Origin: Rhodospirillales bacterium
GTDB lineage: Bacteria; Pseudomonadota; Alphaproteobacteria; Reyranellales; Reyranellaceae
Length of the DNA: 64,000 nt
NCBI GenBank assembly: GCA_016699855.1
Contig: CP064988.1
Location: 1,323,501 to 1,387,500 of the forward strand
Direction: 5' to 3'
The notes beneath the pieces were generated by a model. That model ran no database searches and was not told where the DNA came from. It was given only the letters and a program-made list of their open reading frames with translations. The position numbers were made by a program, and so were the translations under genes. Each line of letters begins with the position of its first letter. Position 1 is the first letter of the stretch. Of the stretch, positions 52,315-63,110 are shown one piece after another.

Positions 52315-52367
52315 CGATCCCGCGCCGGCATGGCGCTTCTACGTCCAACGCTCATGTCGCGGGATCG
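52315..52367. repeat. Long-loop 10-bp inverted repeat upstream of the 91-residue gene
   Basis: CGATCCCGCG (52315-52324) and CGCGGGATCG (52358-52367) are perfect inverted repeats 33 bases apart. The first arm ends 4 bases before the start codon of the downstream gene, so a fold in the mRNA would hide its ribosome site. A partition site for ParB is another possibility. Confidence 0.5.
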
Positions 52368-52399
52368 CTCCTGCCCGCCATTTGCAACAAGGTGTTGTG

Positions 52400-52426
52400 A
52401 AAAGCGGGACGGCCGAAGCCGCCCCG
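52400..52426 (-). terminator. Intrinsic terminator of parB
   Basis: On the minus strand GCGGGGCGGC-TTCG-GCCGTCCCGC followed by TTTTC, about 10 bases after the parB stop. The TTCG loop and T-run are classical. It makes parB a separate transcription unit from the small gene behind it. Confidence 0.8.
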
Positions 52427-52435
52427 CGATTGCCG

Positions 52436-54544
52436 TCACTCCGCGGCAATAGCCTCCGGTACGTCCGCGACCGTGTCATCGTTCTCGCCAGCCAGGAAGG
52501 CGGGCAGTTCCTCGGCCGCCTCGTCCAGCCCGGCGGATGCGGCCGTGCCATCCGGCAGCCTGAGAGGCTCGGGCAGCCAGCCGGTTCCCTCGAGCAACCG
52601 CTCGGCCTCTGTCGCCATCTCGGCCTTCTTGAGATGGTCGATCAGCTGCGCAGCCTGGTCGCCCTTGGCTTCGCGTACCGCCTCCAGGATGCGAGGCTTG
52701 GTGACGCGGCCGAGGTAGTTGTCAGCCGTCGGCCGCCAGCCGGCTTCCACCATGTCGAGGCCGACAGCACGGGCAAGACGATTGGCCTGGGCAATCCGCT
52801 GCTGCACGCCGTGCGCCGAGACGCCCGGCCCGCCATACCGGTCACCCTTCTCGTGGAGGGCATTCACCCCAAACGAGACGCAGTGCGCCAGCAGCGCAGT
52901 GCGGCGGCCGTCGTCGAGCGCTGCAAGCCAATCCCACAGCGCGTCATCATCCTTGGGCAGCTCGGCCTTCCAGGCGTCGTGACGGTCGGCGACCGCTTTG
53001 GCAGACGAACTTTCCTTCAGATCGGTGGCCTGAACGGGGAAGAATACATGCCGCACCGAGGCTTCCAGGCAGGCGCCAGGAGCGCTGTGCTGGAACGTAT
53101 CGAGGCAGAGCTTGTGCAGCAGCGCCGTCAGGGCGACTTGCGGACTTTTCGCCAGTGCGTCCTGCAGCGCCAGGGTGCGATGAGCCGTCAGCTCGCTCAC
53201 GAGACGTTCCGGCAATGGCTTGATCGCATCGTCGCCGTCGTCCTCCGGCAGCTCGCCGCCGATGGTGATGAGGGTACGCTGGGCGGGAGCGGCAGGTGCA
53301 GTCTCAGCCGCCCCGCCGATCTCGCCTGCTGCCGGATTTGCGCTGCCCGCCGGCACCGGCTCATCTTGCGGCTGGACATAGCCTCGATCGGCCGCAAGGT
53401 GTCCGTCGGCGTCGATGCTGACGAACACACCGGCACGCCCGATCTCGGCCGGCTCGTAGCGGACCGGGCGATTCTCGACGGCGGCAAGCGCTTCCTCGAT
53501 CTCGCCCAAGCGCGCATCGATCTCGTCCGGCAGCTCGTCGGCCCCCTCATACTCACCCTCGAGCTTGGCGTGCTCGGCGGTCAGAGCTTCGAATGTCGCC
53601 TGCTCATCAGAGGTCAGCTCGATCTCCACGCCGTCCAGCCGCCGAAGATGCTGGGCGTGGCCGTACCGGAAATCGATGGCCACCTCGATCCACTTCCAGC
53701 CTTCGATAGCGATCTTCTCGGCCTGGGCTGCCAGCTTCTCGGTGGCCAGACGATCGAGCAGAGCCACGTCCTGCAGCCAGCCGCCGCCGTCTTCCTCGAA
53801 CAGGTCACGTAGGAGCACGCCACCGGCTGCTTCATAAGCTTCAAGCCCGACGAACCGCGCCCGTCGGTCCGAAGCCCGCACGGCGCTCTCCGTGAGCTGG
53901 CGGCGGATCAGGTAGGGCTCCTTGTTGTAGGATTGCTGAAGCGCCTCCCAGACCTGCTCCTGCCGGTCATGGTCGGTGCTTACGGTGAAGGCCATGAGCT
54001 GCTCGAGGGTCATGCCGTCCTCGGCATAGATTCCGAGCAGCTTCTCGGAGACGGAAGCCAGGCGCAGCCGCTGCTTCACCACAGCCGGCGCCACGAAGAA
54101 GCGGGCGGCGATCTCCTCCTCGCCGGCGCCCTTGTCGCGCAGCGCCTTGAAGGCGCGAAACTGATCTAGTGGGTGCAGGGCGACTCGCTGGACGTTCTCG
54201 GCCAGAGAATCCTCCTCTGCCGAGATGTTAGCTGTGGGATCGCGCACGATGCACGGGATCGGAGCTGTCTTTGGCAAGCGCTTCTGCTTCACCAGCCGCT
54301 CAAGGGCCCGGAAGCGGCGACCGCCGGCCGGGATCTCGAATTGGCCGGTTTCGGTGCCCTCGGGGTCGAGCACCGGGCGGACGTTGAGGCTTTGCAGGAG
54401 GCCGCGCCGGGCGATGTCCTCGGCCAGATCCTCGACTGAGACGCCGGCCTTCAAGCGCCGGACATTGGACTGGCTGAGCACCAGCCTGTTGAAGGGGATG
54501 TCGCGCGAAGAGCTGAGGGTGATCTTCTGAACGGCCTTTGCCAT
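52436..54544 (-). CDS. parB: ParB/RepB/Spo0J-family protein
   Basis: 702 residues, far longer than chromosomal ParB (about 300) but usual for this element type. N-terminal ParB domain: IPFNRLVLSQSNVRRLKAG, FEIPAGGRRFRALERLVKQ, EEDSLAENVQRVALHPLDQF; then the HTH (IAARFFVAPAVVKQRLRLASV). The remainder is a helical, acidic region with VRPVLDPEG-type spacers and an extended C-terminus. ATG at 54542-54544 is the start. A hairpin with a GAGAGAG loop precedes it, and no parA partner is in the window. Confidence 0.92.
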   Translation of the reverse strand: MAKAVQKITLSSSRDIPFNRLVLSQSNVRRLKAGVSVEDLAEDIARRGLLQSLNVRPVLDPEGTETGQFEIPAGGRRFRALERLVKQKRLPKTAPIPCIVRDPTANISAEEDSLAENVQRVALHPLDQFRAFKALRDKGAGEEEIAARFFVAPAVVKQRLRLASVSEKLLGIYAEDGMTLEQLMAFTVSTDHDRQEQVWEALQQSYNKEPYLIRRQLTESAVRASDRRARFVGLEAYEAAGGVLLRDLFEEDGGGWLQDVALLDRLATEKLAAQAEKIAIEGWKWIEVAIDFRYGHAQHLRRLDGVEIELTSDEQATFEALTAEHAKLEGEYEGADELPDEIDARLGEIEEALAAVENRPVRYEPAEIGRAGVFVSIDADGHLAADRGYVQPQDEPVPAGSANPAAGEIGGAAETAPAAPAQRTLITIGGELPEDDGDDAIKPLPERLVSELTAHRTLALQDALAKSPQVALTALLHKLCLDTFQHSAPGACLEASVRHVFFPVQATDLKESSSAKAVADRHDAWKAELPKDDDALWDWLAALDDGRRTALLAHCVSFGVNALHEKGDRYGGPGVSAHGVQQRIAQANRLARAVGLDMVEAGWRPTADNYLGRVTKPRILEAVREAKGDQAAQLIDHLKKAEMATEAERLLEGTGWLPEPLRLPDGTAASAGLDEAAEELPAFLAGENDDTVADVPEAIAAE

Positions 54545-54557
54545 GAGGAATACTCCG

Positions 54558-54600
54558 CGACGGACGGCCGGGAGACACTCTCTCGACCTCCAATCCGTCG
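54558..54600 (-). promoter_or_regulatory. GAGAGAG-loop hairpin leader before parB
   Basis: Outer arms CGACGGA (54558-54564) and TCCGTCG (54594-54600), inner arms GGAG (54571-54574) and CTCC (54588-54591); the loop reads GTCGAGAGAGTGT on the transcribed strand. It starts 13 bases before the parB start codon and could affect ribosome access. Confidence 0.5.
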
Positions 54601-54814
54601 TGGAAACCGGCGCAGCCCTCTCACTCTCCCCTGCAAAGACCGGGGACACAGGACGTCACCGCTGGCGCTCTGCACGAATGGGCTGAACACGCCGCTGTCC
54701 TAGAGTCCAAAGACAAAGCGCGGCTGACGACCAAGGACGCGCAAGCAAAGTGGGTAATCGCCACGATTGGTGTGCTATCATGAGTTGCGCCCTGTCCTTC
54801 TGAATAGGTAGTCA

Positions 54815-55729
54815 GTGCACTGCGAAGTTCGGTTTCCGGCCCAATGGATCAACGCCTCGCGCTTTGATCTCGCGCTACGCGCTTCCTGCGGCCCCCATGA
54901 TCCGAGGACATTCGAGGTGACATTCGACGTCCCCAGCGGCTGCAAAATCATGGTCGAAGCGGCGATCCGCTTTCTGTCCCTCGCCAATCAACTGGCGGCG
55001 ACAACACGACGCGTGCGCATGAAATTCGAAGAGGGCGATACCGGGACAATGGGATACCTCAATCGGATGGGCTTCTTCGACCATCTCGCGGCTGAAGTTG
55101 AAGTGCTCCCGTCTCGGCCAGGCTATTCAGCGGCAGAAGCCCACCGGGGAGGTAACGCGGCGCTGGTCGAGATCGCGCGTATCAGCAAGGATGAGCGCGA
55201 CGAGGACCTTCCTACCCGCCTGACCGCCGCTCTCATGCGTTCTTGCCATACTCGGCCGGACGCTGCCGAGCTTGAGGGCGCGGCATGGACCATCTTTGCC
55301 GAGCTGATCGACAACGTCTTCTCTCATAGCAGCACCCTCCTGGACGGATACGCGGCGCTACAGGTCTATCCGAAGGGCGATCGGCTCTCGGTGGCGGTGT
55401 CGGACAGCGGTCTTGGGATCATGCAAACGCTCCGGCCGACCATAGGAAAGGAATTTCCGAGGCTCACAGGCCTTTCCGACACCCAACTGCTTGTCGAAAT
55501 ATTTCGGCAGGGACTGTCTCGGCACGGTCCCGATCGGGGCTGTGGGCTGAAGGGAAGCGCCGCCAAGGCCATCAAATTTCAAGCCGTTCTCGATGTGCGG
55601 TTGCCCCGTCAGCGCGTCGTGCTGATCCCCGCGCGAGGCGCCTATAAGGTCAACACTGCGGACTGTTACGACGGGCTTCCGCTCATGTGGGGCACGCACA
55701 TTGGGTTCGGCTTCCGACTTGGGGGTTGA
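54815..55729 (+). CDS. GHKL-type ATP-binding protein
   Basis: 304 residues. The C-terminal half has Bergerat-fold boxes: N box FAELIDNVFSHSST near 170, G1 box VAVSDSGLGIMQTL near 195 and G2 box DRGCGLKGSAAKAI near 245. The first 150 residues (FDVPSGCKIMVEAAIRFLSLANQLAATTRRVRMKFEEGDTG, in part) resemble the partner domain of anti-sigma-type kinases. No phosphoacceptor His domain is seen, so an RsbW-like switch kinase is likelier than a sensor kinase. GTG at 54815 is the start. It is paired with the STAS-like gene 31 bases downstream. Confidence 0.7.
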   Translation: MHCEVRFPAQWINASRFDLALRASCGPHDPRTFEVTFDVPSGCKIMVEAAIRFLSLANQLAATTRRVRMKFEEGDTGTMGYLNRMGFFDHLAAEVEVLPSRPGYSAAEAHRGGNAALVEIARISKDERDEDLPTRLTAALMRSCHTRPDAAELEGAAWTIFAELIDNVFSHSSTLLDGYAALQVYPKGDRLSVAVSDSGLGIMQTLRPTIGKEFPRLTGLSDTQLLVEIFRQGLSRHGPDRGCGLKGSAAKAIKFQAVLDVRLPRQRVVLIPARGAYKVNTADCYDGLPLMWGTHIGFGFRLGG

Positions 55730-55760
55730 TTTATCGGCCAAGTCTGCTTAATTGGATTAA

Positions 55761-56315
55761 ATGAACGAGGACGTTCGCGTGCTTGCCCTGCGTGAAATCA
55801 TGGATCGCCCAGAAGGTTGGGGGCGTGCACAGGGACGCGAGGTCTATCAGCGTCTGCTCAGATCGGTGGAAGAAAGCCCAGGAACACTAGTGTTCAAGAT
55901 CTCCATGAAGGACGTCAAGCGGGTCGACATATCGTTTGCTTCGGAAACGGTGGTGGAGATTGCGCGGCGATATCGTGGAAGCAAAGGCTTTTGTCTGATC
56001 GACTTGACTGACCCCGATCTGATCGAGAATTGGGATGCTGCAGCGGCAAGGAAGGGCCAACCGCTTCTCGTGTGGGAAGGAAGGACGGGCCGGCTTATTG
56101 GAGCGGAACCGACCCAGGGTTGCCGGGAGGCTTTTCAGTTTGCACTGCGTCATCCAACCGTGCGTGCCGCTGAGTTTGCGGAGAGCAAGAGCGATATGAC
56201 GATCGCGAATGCGAGCATGAAGTTCAAACAGCTCTGGGAGCAGGGATTCTTGCTCCGGCGAGAGAGTGCCGCGAATTCAGGTGGCGTCGAGTTTGTGTAT
56301 CAGCGAGTGGGCTGA
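55761..56315 (+). CDS. STAS-like (DUF4325) protein with C-terminal winged helix
   Basis: 184 residues. The N-terminal 110 match DUF4325, a STAS-like domain: GREVYQRLLRSVEESPGTLVFKI, VKRVDISFASETVVEIARRYRGSKGFCLIDL. The last 45 (AEFAESKSDMTIANASMKFKQLWEQGFLLRRESAANSGGVEFVYQRV) look like a winged helix, so the protein may bind DNA under control of the GHKL partner. It stands 57 bases before the CBASS phospholipase gene, on the same strand. Confidence 0.65.
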   Translation: MNEDVRVLALREIMDRPEGWGRAQGREVYQRLLRSVEESPGTLVFKISMKDVKRVDISFASETVVEIARRYRGSKGFCLIDLTDPDLIENWDAAAARKGQPLLVWEGRTGRLIGAEPTQGCREAFQFALRHPTVRAAEFAESKSDMTIANASMKFKQLWEQGFLLRRESAANSGGVEFVYQRVG

Positions 56316-56372
56316 TTTTTTTTAACCGCCGTTAAGTGGATTCAATGAACGAGAACAATGCGAGCATCGACC

Positions 56373-57548
56373 ATGACTGAGCGGCGGCCCTTTAGAGTCC
56401 TCAGCCTGGATGGCGGAGGCATGCGCGGAACGTATACCGCGACCTATCTGGATCTTGTCGCAGCGACTTTTGCGCGGCAGCGCAATGTCGCTGCCCTTGA
56501 TATTGGAGCGGCCTTTGATCTGATCGTCGGCACCAGCACCGGTGGGATCATCGCCTGCGCTCTCGCCGCCGACGTGCCGCTGAAGAACGTCGTGGCACTC
56601 TACCGGCGACACGGGGCGAGCATCTTTCCACGGGCAATGCCTTCCGGCCTGAGCAGTGCGATCGTTGACCTCTACAAGCGGCCGGCTGCATTGGCAGCAG
56701 GTACGGAAAGCCTGCGCGCGGCGCTCCAAGCTCAGCTCGGCCACAAGACGATGGGCCAGATCTACACCGAGCGGCACATTGCGCTCGCCATCCCGGCGGT
56801 CGAGATGAGCCAGCATCGGGCGTGGGTGTTCAAGACCCCGCACCTTCCGGGCACCAATCATCGCGACGACAACTACAGCTTGGTGGATGTTTGCCTCGCA
56901 ACATCGGCAGCACCCGTCTATCGCTCGCTGGCGGCCGTCAATCATCCTGCAGCTGTCGCGTCGGCCACCGTTCAAGCCGCGCCGAACCAGCTTCAGGACG
57001 AGACCGACGGTTTCAACATGTTCGTTGATGGCGGGCTGTGGGCGAACAATCCTGTGCTGGTCGGTCTGGTCGATGCGCTCGATCTCACCAAATCCGGCCA
57101 GGAAATCGAGATCTTCTGCCTTGGGACCTGCCCGATGCCGGCAGGCGAGCAAATCTCGAAAGACGCCACTCATCGCGGCCTGGCCGAATGGAAGTTCGGC
57201 GGCGAAGCGGCGGCGCTTTCCATCGACGCCCAGCAATTCGCGTTCGACCATGTCGCCAAAAAGCTGGCGCGTCACGTCGACCGTAAATGCACGATCATCC
57301 GTTTCCCCAGTGAAAGGGTGCCAGCTGCCCTGATCCCCTATCTCGGTCTGGACGAGACGCGCCCCGAGGCAATTCAGGCCCTCGTCAACCAGGCGCGCAC
57401 GGACGCCGACATGACCAACAGCAAATGTGCGTATGCGAACAGCGATCCAGAGGCGGCTCTGATTTGCGCGCTGTTCAGCTCGGCGCCGCCACGTACCGAG
57501 CCAGTCTCCGACGGGTCGTCGAAGACAGCAAACACGGCGGCAGGCTAG
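56373..57548 (+). CDS. capV: CBASS patatin-like phospholipase CapV
   Basis: 391 residues. Patatin motifs: SLDGGGMRGTY at 11-21 (oxyanion loop), IVGTSTGGI with the nucleophile Ser55, and the Asp of FVDGGLWANNP (D219). CapV effectors are switched on by 3',3'-cGAMP and destroy inner-membrane phospholipids, killing the infected cell. ATG at 56373 gives MTERRPFRVLSLDGGG; an in-frame ATG at 56358 would add five residues. It is first in the CBASS operon and 23 bases before the CD-NTase. Confidence 0.9.
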   Translation: MTERRPFRVLSLDGGGMRGTYTATYLDLVAATFARQRNVAALDIGAAFDLIVGTSTGGIIACALAADVPLKNVVALYRRHGASIFPRAMPSGLSSAIVDLYKRPAALAAGTESLRAALQAQLGHKTMGQIYTERHIALAIPAVEMSQHRAWVFKTPHLPGTNHRDDNYSLVDVCLATSAAPVYRSLAAVNHPAAVASATVQAAPNQLQDETDGFNMFVDGGLWANNPVLVGLVDALDLTKSGQEIEIFCLGTCPMPAGEQISKDATHRGLAEWKFGGEAAALSIDAQQFAFDHVAKKLARHVDRKCTIIRFPSERVPAALIPYLGLDETRPEAIQALVNQARTDADMTNSKCAYANSDPEAALICALFSSAPPRTEPVSDGSSKTANTAAG

Positions 57549-57571
57549 CAACAGGAAAGAGGACGTAGAAC

Positions 57572-58633
57572 ATGTTCGATTGTGCAAAGGACGTATTGGC
57601 ATATCACAACGAGAAGGTGACCTTGCCGCAGGCTGAGCAGACCGATATGCGCAACCGGCGAAACGCCAATCGCGATCGTCTCAAGAAAGGTCTCAGCAGC
57701 GCGGGGAAGCCTGCGCCGCGGGAGTTCGTCGTTCAGGGAAGTTACGCCATGAAGACCATGACGCAGCATCCCGGCAAGGACTACGACATCGACGACGGCG
57801 TCTATTTTCACAAGGAAGACCTTGTCGGCGATCGGCGTGCGGAGATGTCTGCCCTGCAAGCGCGTCAGATGGTGCGGGACGCTCTAGATGATGGGTCTTT
57901 CAAGAAACCGCCGGAGGTCCGGAAAAACTGCGTGCGGGTCTACTACGAAGCCGGTTTTCATGTCGACGTACCGGTCTATCGACGCGTGACGACCAAGAAC
58001 CTCTGGGGAAATGACACCTATCACTACGAGCTTGCGGCCAGCGATTGGAAGCGCTCGGATGCGCGTGCCGTTGCTTCATGGTTCGAGGCCGAGAACGACC
58101 GCCAGAGCCCCGACACAAGCAACGGACGGCAGCTTCGCCGCATCGTGCGGCTGATCAAGAAATATGCCCGCAGCCGCGACAGTTGGAAGGGCCAGGTCCT
58201 GAGTGGCTTCGGCATCACCAAACTTGTGACGGAGCGTTATCGTGCCGATGCCGGCCGGGAGGACAAGGCGCTTTACAATACGATGGTCGCAATTCGGGAT
58301 CGGCTGCGCGGATCTCTTGTCATCGATCACCCTGTCACGCCGAACGAAACAATCACCTCCGGATCAGACGATGCGCGCGCACGATTTCTGCGCGATAAGC
58401 TTTCAGAAGCAATCGACAATTTGGCGCCGCTCTTTGAGTACGGGTGCACACGGCAACAAGCTTTGAAGTGCTGGGACAAGGTGTTTGCAACCACCTTCTT
58501 CAGTGACCGGGCGGAGTCGCGGGCGCAGGCTGGCGCGAGCCTGTTGAGTGCTGGCACTGTCGCGCCGGCGGCAGCTCCGCTGGCTTTCCCGAAGGCGCCT
58601 CGCGTTGACGACAAGCCGCGTGGATTTGGCTGA
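57572..58633 (+). CDS. CBASS cyclic-dinucleotide synthase (DncV-like CD-NTase)
   Basis: 353 residues. The nucleotidyltransferase core shows FVVQGSYAMKTMTQHPGKDYDIDDGVYF (in part): GS at 56-57 and D72-x-D74, with a third acidic residue in GFHVDVPVYR. DIDDG and the pairing with CapV point to the clade that makes 3',3'-cGAMP. The C-terminus ends KPRGFG; a terminal glycine suits conjugation by Cap2. AGAGGA precedes the start, and its stop overlaps cap2 by one base. Confidence 0.92.
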   Translation: MFDCAKDVLAYHNEKVTLPQAEQTDMRNRRNANRDRLKKGLSSAGKPAPREFVVQGSYAMKTMTQHPGKDYDIDDGVYFHKEDLVGDRRAEMSALQARQMVRDALDDGSFKKPPEVRKNCVRVYYEAGFHVDVPVYRRVTTKNLWGNDTYHYELAASDWKRSDARAVASWFEAENDRQSPDTSNGRQLRRIVRLIKKYARSRDSWKGQVLSGFGITKLVTERYRADAGREDKALYNTMVAIRDRLRGSLVIDHPVTPNETITSGSDDARARFLRDKLSEAIDNLAPLFEYGCTRQQALKCWDKVFATTFFSDRAESRAQAGASLLSAGTVAPAAAPLAFPKAPRVDDKPRGFG

Positions 58634-60369
58634 TGTGGTGGGTGCAGGATCCGGTTCGCCTGAAGCAGGAAGTTGCAGCCATCGAGAGGCTGCAGATCGA
58701 CCATTCGTGGCTTTCAACGGCAGTACCTCGGGCACTTCCGGCGTTTAGGCTTGGTTTCGACTTCGACATCACGGTCAGCGGAGTAACCCATCCATTTCTG
58801 CTGACTTATCCGGCGTTGTTTCCGGCAGCACCTCCGCAGATCACGCCACGAGACGGCCGGCGCCTATCTGGGCATCAGTATGGCGACGGCGGCGAGCTTT
58901 GCCTCGAATACCGGGCCGACAATTGGGACCCTGCCGTTAGCGGCGCGATGATGATCGAGAGCGCTCACAGGCTCTTGGTGGCCGAAGATCCTGACACGCA
59001 GCACCATGCACCGGCGCCTTCAGCACATCGCACATCGATTGGTCAGGACTTGCGAAGTCAGACATTTCGGTTCTTGGTGACGCGAAGCCTACTCGAGCAT
59101 GTGGGCACCCTTCCCTGCCCCAGCATTCAGCAAGGCTTCGTTAAGGAAGCGCAGCCCCCGAAAAAGATCTGGACGGCGCATGTCGGACGACTTGGCTCGG
59201 AAACAGCACCAGACTGGGTCGAAACGGGCCTAGCCATCCCTGGATCGGCCGGTGAAGCATGCCTTCTGCTGCGCGTCGCAACTCTCGACAGTGTGCCCAC
59301 ACGGCCAGACCACGCGGCATTGGAGCGATTGGTCCAAGACGCTGGCGCCACGCCAGCGGAGTTCTTTGATGATCATTCGAACCGCTTTGTTGTGCTCGCG
59401 ACCGAGCATTCGGCACGAGCGTTCTTTTCATATCTGAAGGCCGGCGAACGGCATGTGATTCCCTATCAGACTGTCGACTTTTCGGACGACGTGGGCGGCC
59501 GCTTGCCCCCCAGCTACGCAACGCTTCAGTCGAAAAAGGTGGGGCTTGTCGGCTGCGGGTCGCTCGGCTCGAAGATTGCCGCAAGTCTTGCCCGGTGCGG
59601 TGTGGGCGCAATCGTCCTAGTAGACGATGACATCCTGAAGCCAGGCAATTTGCTGCGTCACGAGCTCGACGGAGGCAGTGTCGGCGCCCACAAGGTAGAC
59701 GCGCTCGAGGCTCGCTTGCTGGCCCTGTCGTCAGGCATAAAGGTGCGAGCGTTTCGTGTCGCGCTGGGCGGCCAAGAATCCTCGGGCGGCACAGCAATCG
59801 TGCTCGATGAGTTGGCCACCTGCGATCTCTTGATTGATGCCACCGCAGATGCGCACGCCTTCAACTTTGTCGCCGCGGCGGCGCGCAGCGGTCTTCACCC
59901 GATGGTGTGGGCGGAAGTCTACGCCGGTGGCATTGGTGGCTTTGTAGCCAGGGTGAGACCTGATAAAGAGCCGCCGCCGCATTCGGCCCGGCGGCAATAT
60001 CTTGCCTGGTGCCACGATCAGGGCGTCCCTTGGCACGGCGGCGATCGTGAATACGGTGCGGCCGGCCCGGACGATCGGCCTCTTATTGCGGATGACGCTG
60101 ACGTTGCCGTGATCGCCGCGCATGCGACGAGGCTGGCGCTCGATACTTTGATTCAGCCCGCGGAATCGGCTTTTCCTCATCCGGCCTATGCCGTTGGTTT
60201 CGCTGCAGCCTGGATCTTTACCGCCCCCTTCGACACCAGGCCGATCGACTTCGGTCCTGATGGACCATGGTCTACATCCACTCCAGAGAAAACAGAGGAA
60301 GCCATCGATTTCATGGTTGCGCTCTTGAAGAAGGCCAAGGATGAAGGTCGAACAGACACCGGAGGTTGA
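58633..60369 (+). CDS. cap2: CBASS E2-E1 fusion protein Cap2 (ThiF-like)
   Basis: 578 residues. The E2-like N-terminus has the candidate catalytic Cys90 in DGGELCLEYRADNW; the E1 domain from about 300 has KVGLVGCGSLGSKIAASLARCGVGAIVLVDDDIL, DLLIDATADAHAFNFV and a further Cys in YLAWCHDQG that may be the E1 cysteine. In type II CBASS this enzyme links the CD-NTase C-terminus to targets and so primes it. It overlaps the CD-NTase by one base and cap3 by 29. Confidence 0.92.
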   Translation: MWWVQDPVRLKQEVAAIERLQIDHSWLSTAVPRALPAFRLGFDFDITVSGVTHPFLLTYPALFPAAPPQITPRDGRRLSGHQYGDGGELCLEYRADNWDPAVSGAMMIESAHRLLVAEDPDTQHHAPAPSAHRTSIGQDLRSQTFRFLVTRSLLEHVGTLPCPSIQQGFVKEAQPPKKIWTAHVGRLGSETAPDWVETGLAIPGSAGEACLLLRVATLDSVPTRPDHAALERLVQDAGATPAEFFDDHSNRFVVLATEHSARAFFSYLKAGERHVIPYQTVDFSDDVGGRLPPSYATLQSKKVGLVGCGSLGSKIAASLARCGVGAIVLVDDDILKPGNLLRHELDGGSVGAHKVDALEARLLALSSGIKVRAFRVALGGQESSGGTAIVLDELATCDLLIDATADAHAFNFVAAAARSGLHPMVWAEVYAGGIGGFVARVRPDKEPPPHSARRQYLAWCHDQGVPWHGGDREYGAAGPDDRPLIADDADVAVIAAHATRLALDTLIQPAESAFPHPAYAVGFAAAWIFTAPFDTRPIDFGPDGPWSTSTPEKTEEAIDFMVALLKKAKDEGRTDTGG

Positions 60370-60841
60370 ACGGCGCATTCGACTAGCTCTTCGCAAGGCC
60401 GGCCGTCGTGAGATCGGCGGCATGCTTATGGCCGAACAATTGTCTCTCGACCATTTTCGCATTGTCGACTTCTCAGTCGATGGCTTTTCCGGCTCGCACA
60501 CGCACTTCCGCCGAGACCCGCAGATTCATCGAGCGACGCTCGATGATTTCTTCGAGCGCACCGGTCGGGACTACGAGCGCTTCAACTATCTTGGCGAATG
60601 GCACTCTCACCCTTCGTTCTCCGTGAGGCCGAGTGCCGAAGACGTCGCCACCATGACGGACATTGTCCAATCGCCTGGGTCGCCCATTACCTTTGCAATG
60701 CTGCTAATCGTACGTCTCCGGTGGCGATATTGGCTGGACTACTCACTGATTGCCTTTGTGGCCGCTCGGGACAGCGTTGAGCTGCGATTGACTAAGTCGT
60801 CTGCCCGCTCGGCTCCCGGCGGGCGCCAAGCTCACTCCTGA
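60341..60841 (+). CDS. cap3: CBASS JAMM isopeptidase Cap3
   Basis: 166 residues of the Mov34/JAB fold: Glu24 in RREIGGMLMAEQ and the zinc motif H88-S-H90-P with S98 and D101 in YLGEWHSHPSFSVRPSAED. It removes the conjugates made by Cap2. The start ATG at 60341 lies inside cap2, which supports coupled translation. Last gene of the four-gene operon. Confidence 0.92.
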   Translation: MKVEQTPEVERRIRLALRKAGRREIGGMLMAEQLSLDHFRIVDFSVDGFSGSHTHFRRDPQIHRATLDDFFERTGRDYERFNYLGEWHSHPSFSVRPSAEDVATMTDIVQSPGSPITFAMLLIVRLRWRYWLDYSLIAFVAARDSVELRLTKSSARSAPGGRQAHS

Positions 60842-61042
60842 GAAGCGCAGCGAGCGTTCACGCCGACCAAAGCACGTATTTCTGCGACGCTACACTTCGC
60901 CCTAACGCGCCAACGCACGAGATGGCTCGCCGTATATGCGCAAACGTCGCCAACCACACGCTGGCGGTTTGCGTTGTTTGGCGCAGCGACAACGCCAATG
61001 TTGATGTCTCGGCTATTTTCCTTGACCAGGTACGACGGCGTT

Positions 61043-61249
61043 ATGGCAAAGTTCGCTGGACAGCGACCAGAAGACGCTACTCGGCTCGCAGAGCCAGGGT
61101 TGACGCTCGTGTCACAGTCGGATGGCAGCGCCGATCCTCGAGTCGTCGAATTGGTGCGCATCCTTGCGAGACGCGCGGCACGGCAGTGGTATGCGGAGTT
61201 GGTCGAGACTCGCCAGCGCTTACAGGAGGCCAACCTGCCTCCCGATTGA
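61043..61249 (+). CDS. Small hypothetical protein upstream of the recombinase
   Basis: 68 residues: MAKFAGQRPEDATRLAEPGLTLVSQSDGSADPRVVELVRILARRAARQWYAELVETRQ (in outline). Highly charged and helical at the end. Short proteins of this kind accompany this recombinase type and may be its directionality or regulatory partner. ATG at 61043 is preferred over an in-frame start at 60974. It ends 19 bases before the recombinase. Confidence 0.6.
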   Translation: MAKFAGQRPEDATRLAEPGLTLVSQSDGSADPRVVELVRILARRAARQWYAELVETRQRLQEANLPPD

Positions 61250-61268
61250 AGAACGCGGAGGTAAAGAC

Positions 61269-63044
<1,776 letters not shown>

Positions 63045-63110
63045 GGGGTGTGGTACGGGGGCGTGGGTTCGTGGAGATGGTGCGACGTTTCCGGGTGTTG
63101 CGCTCTTTGA

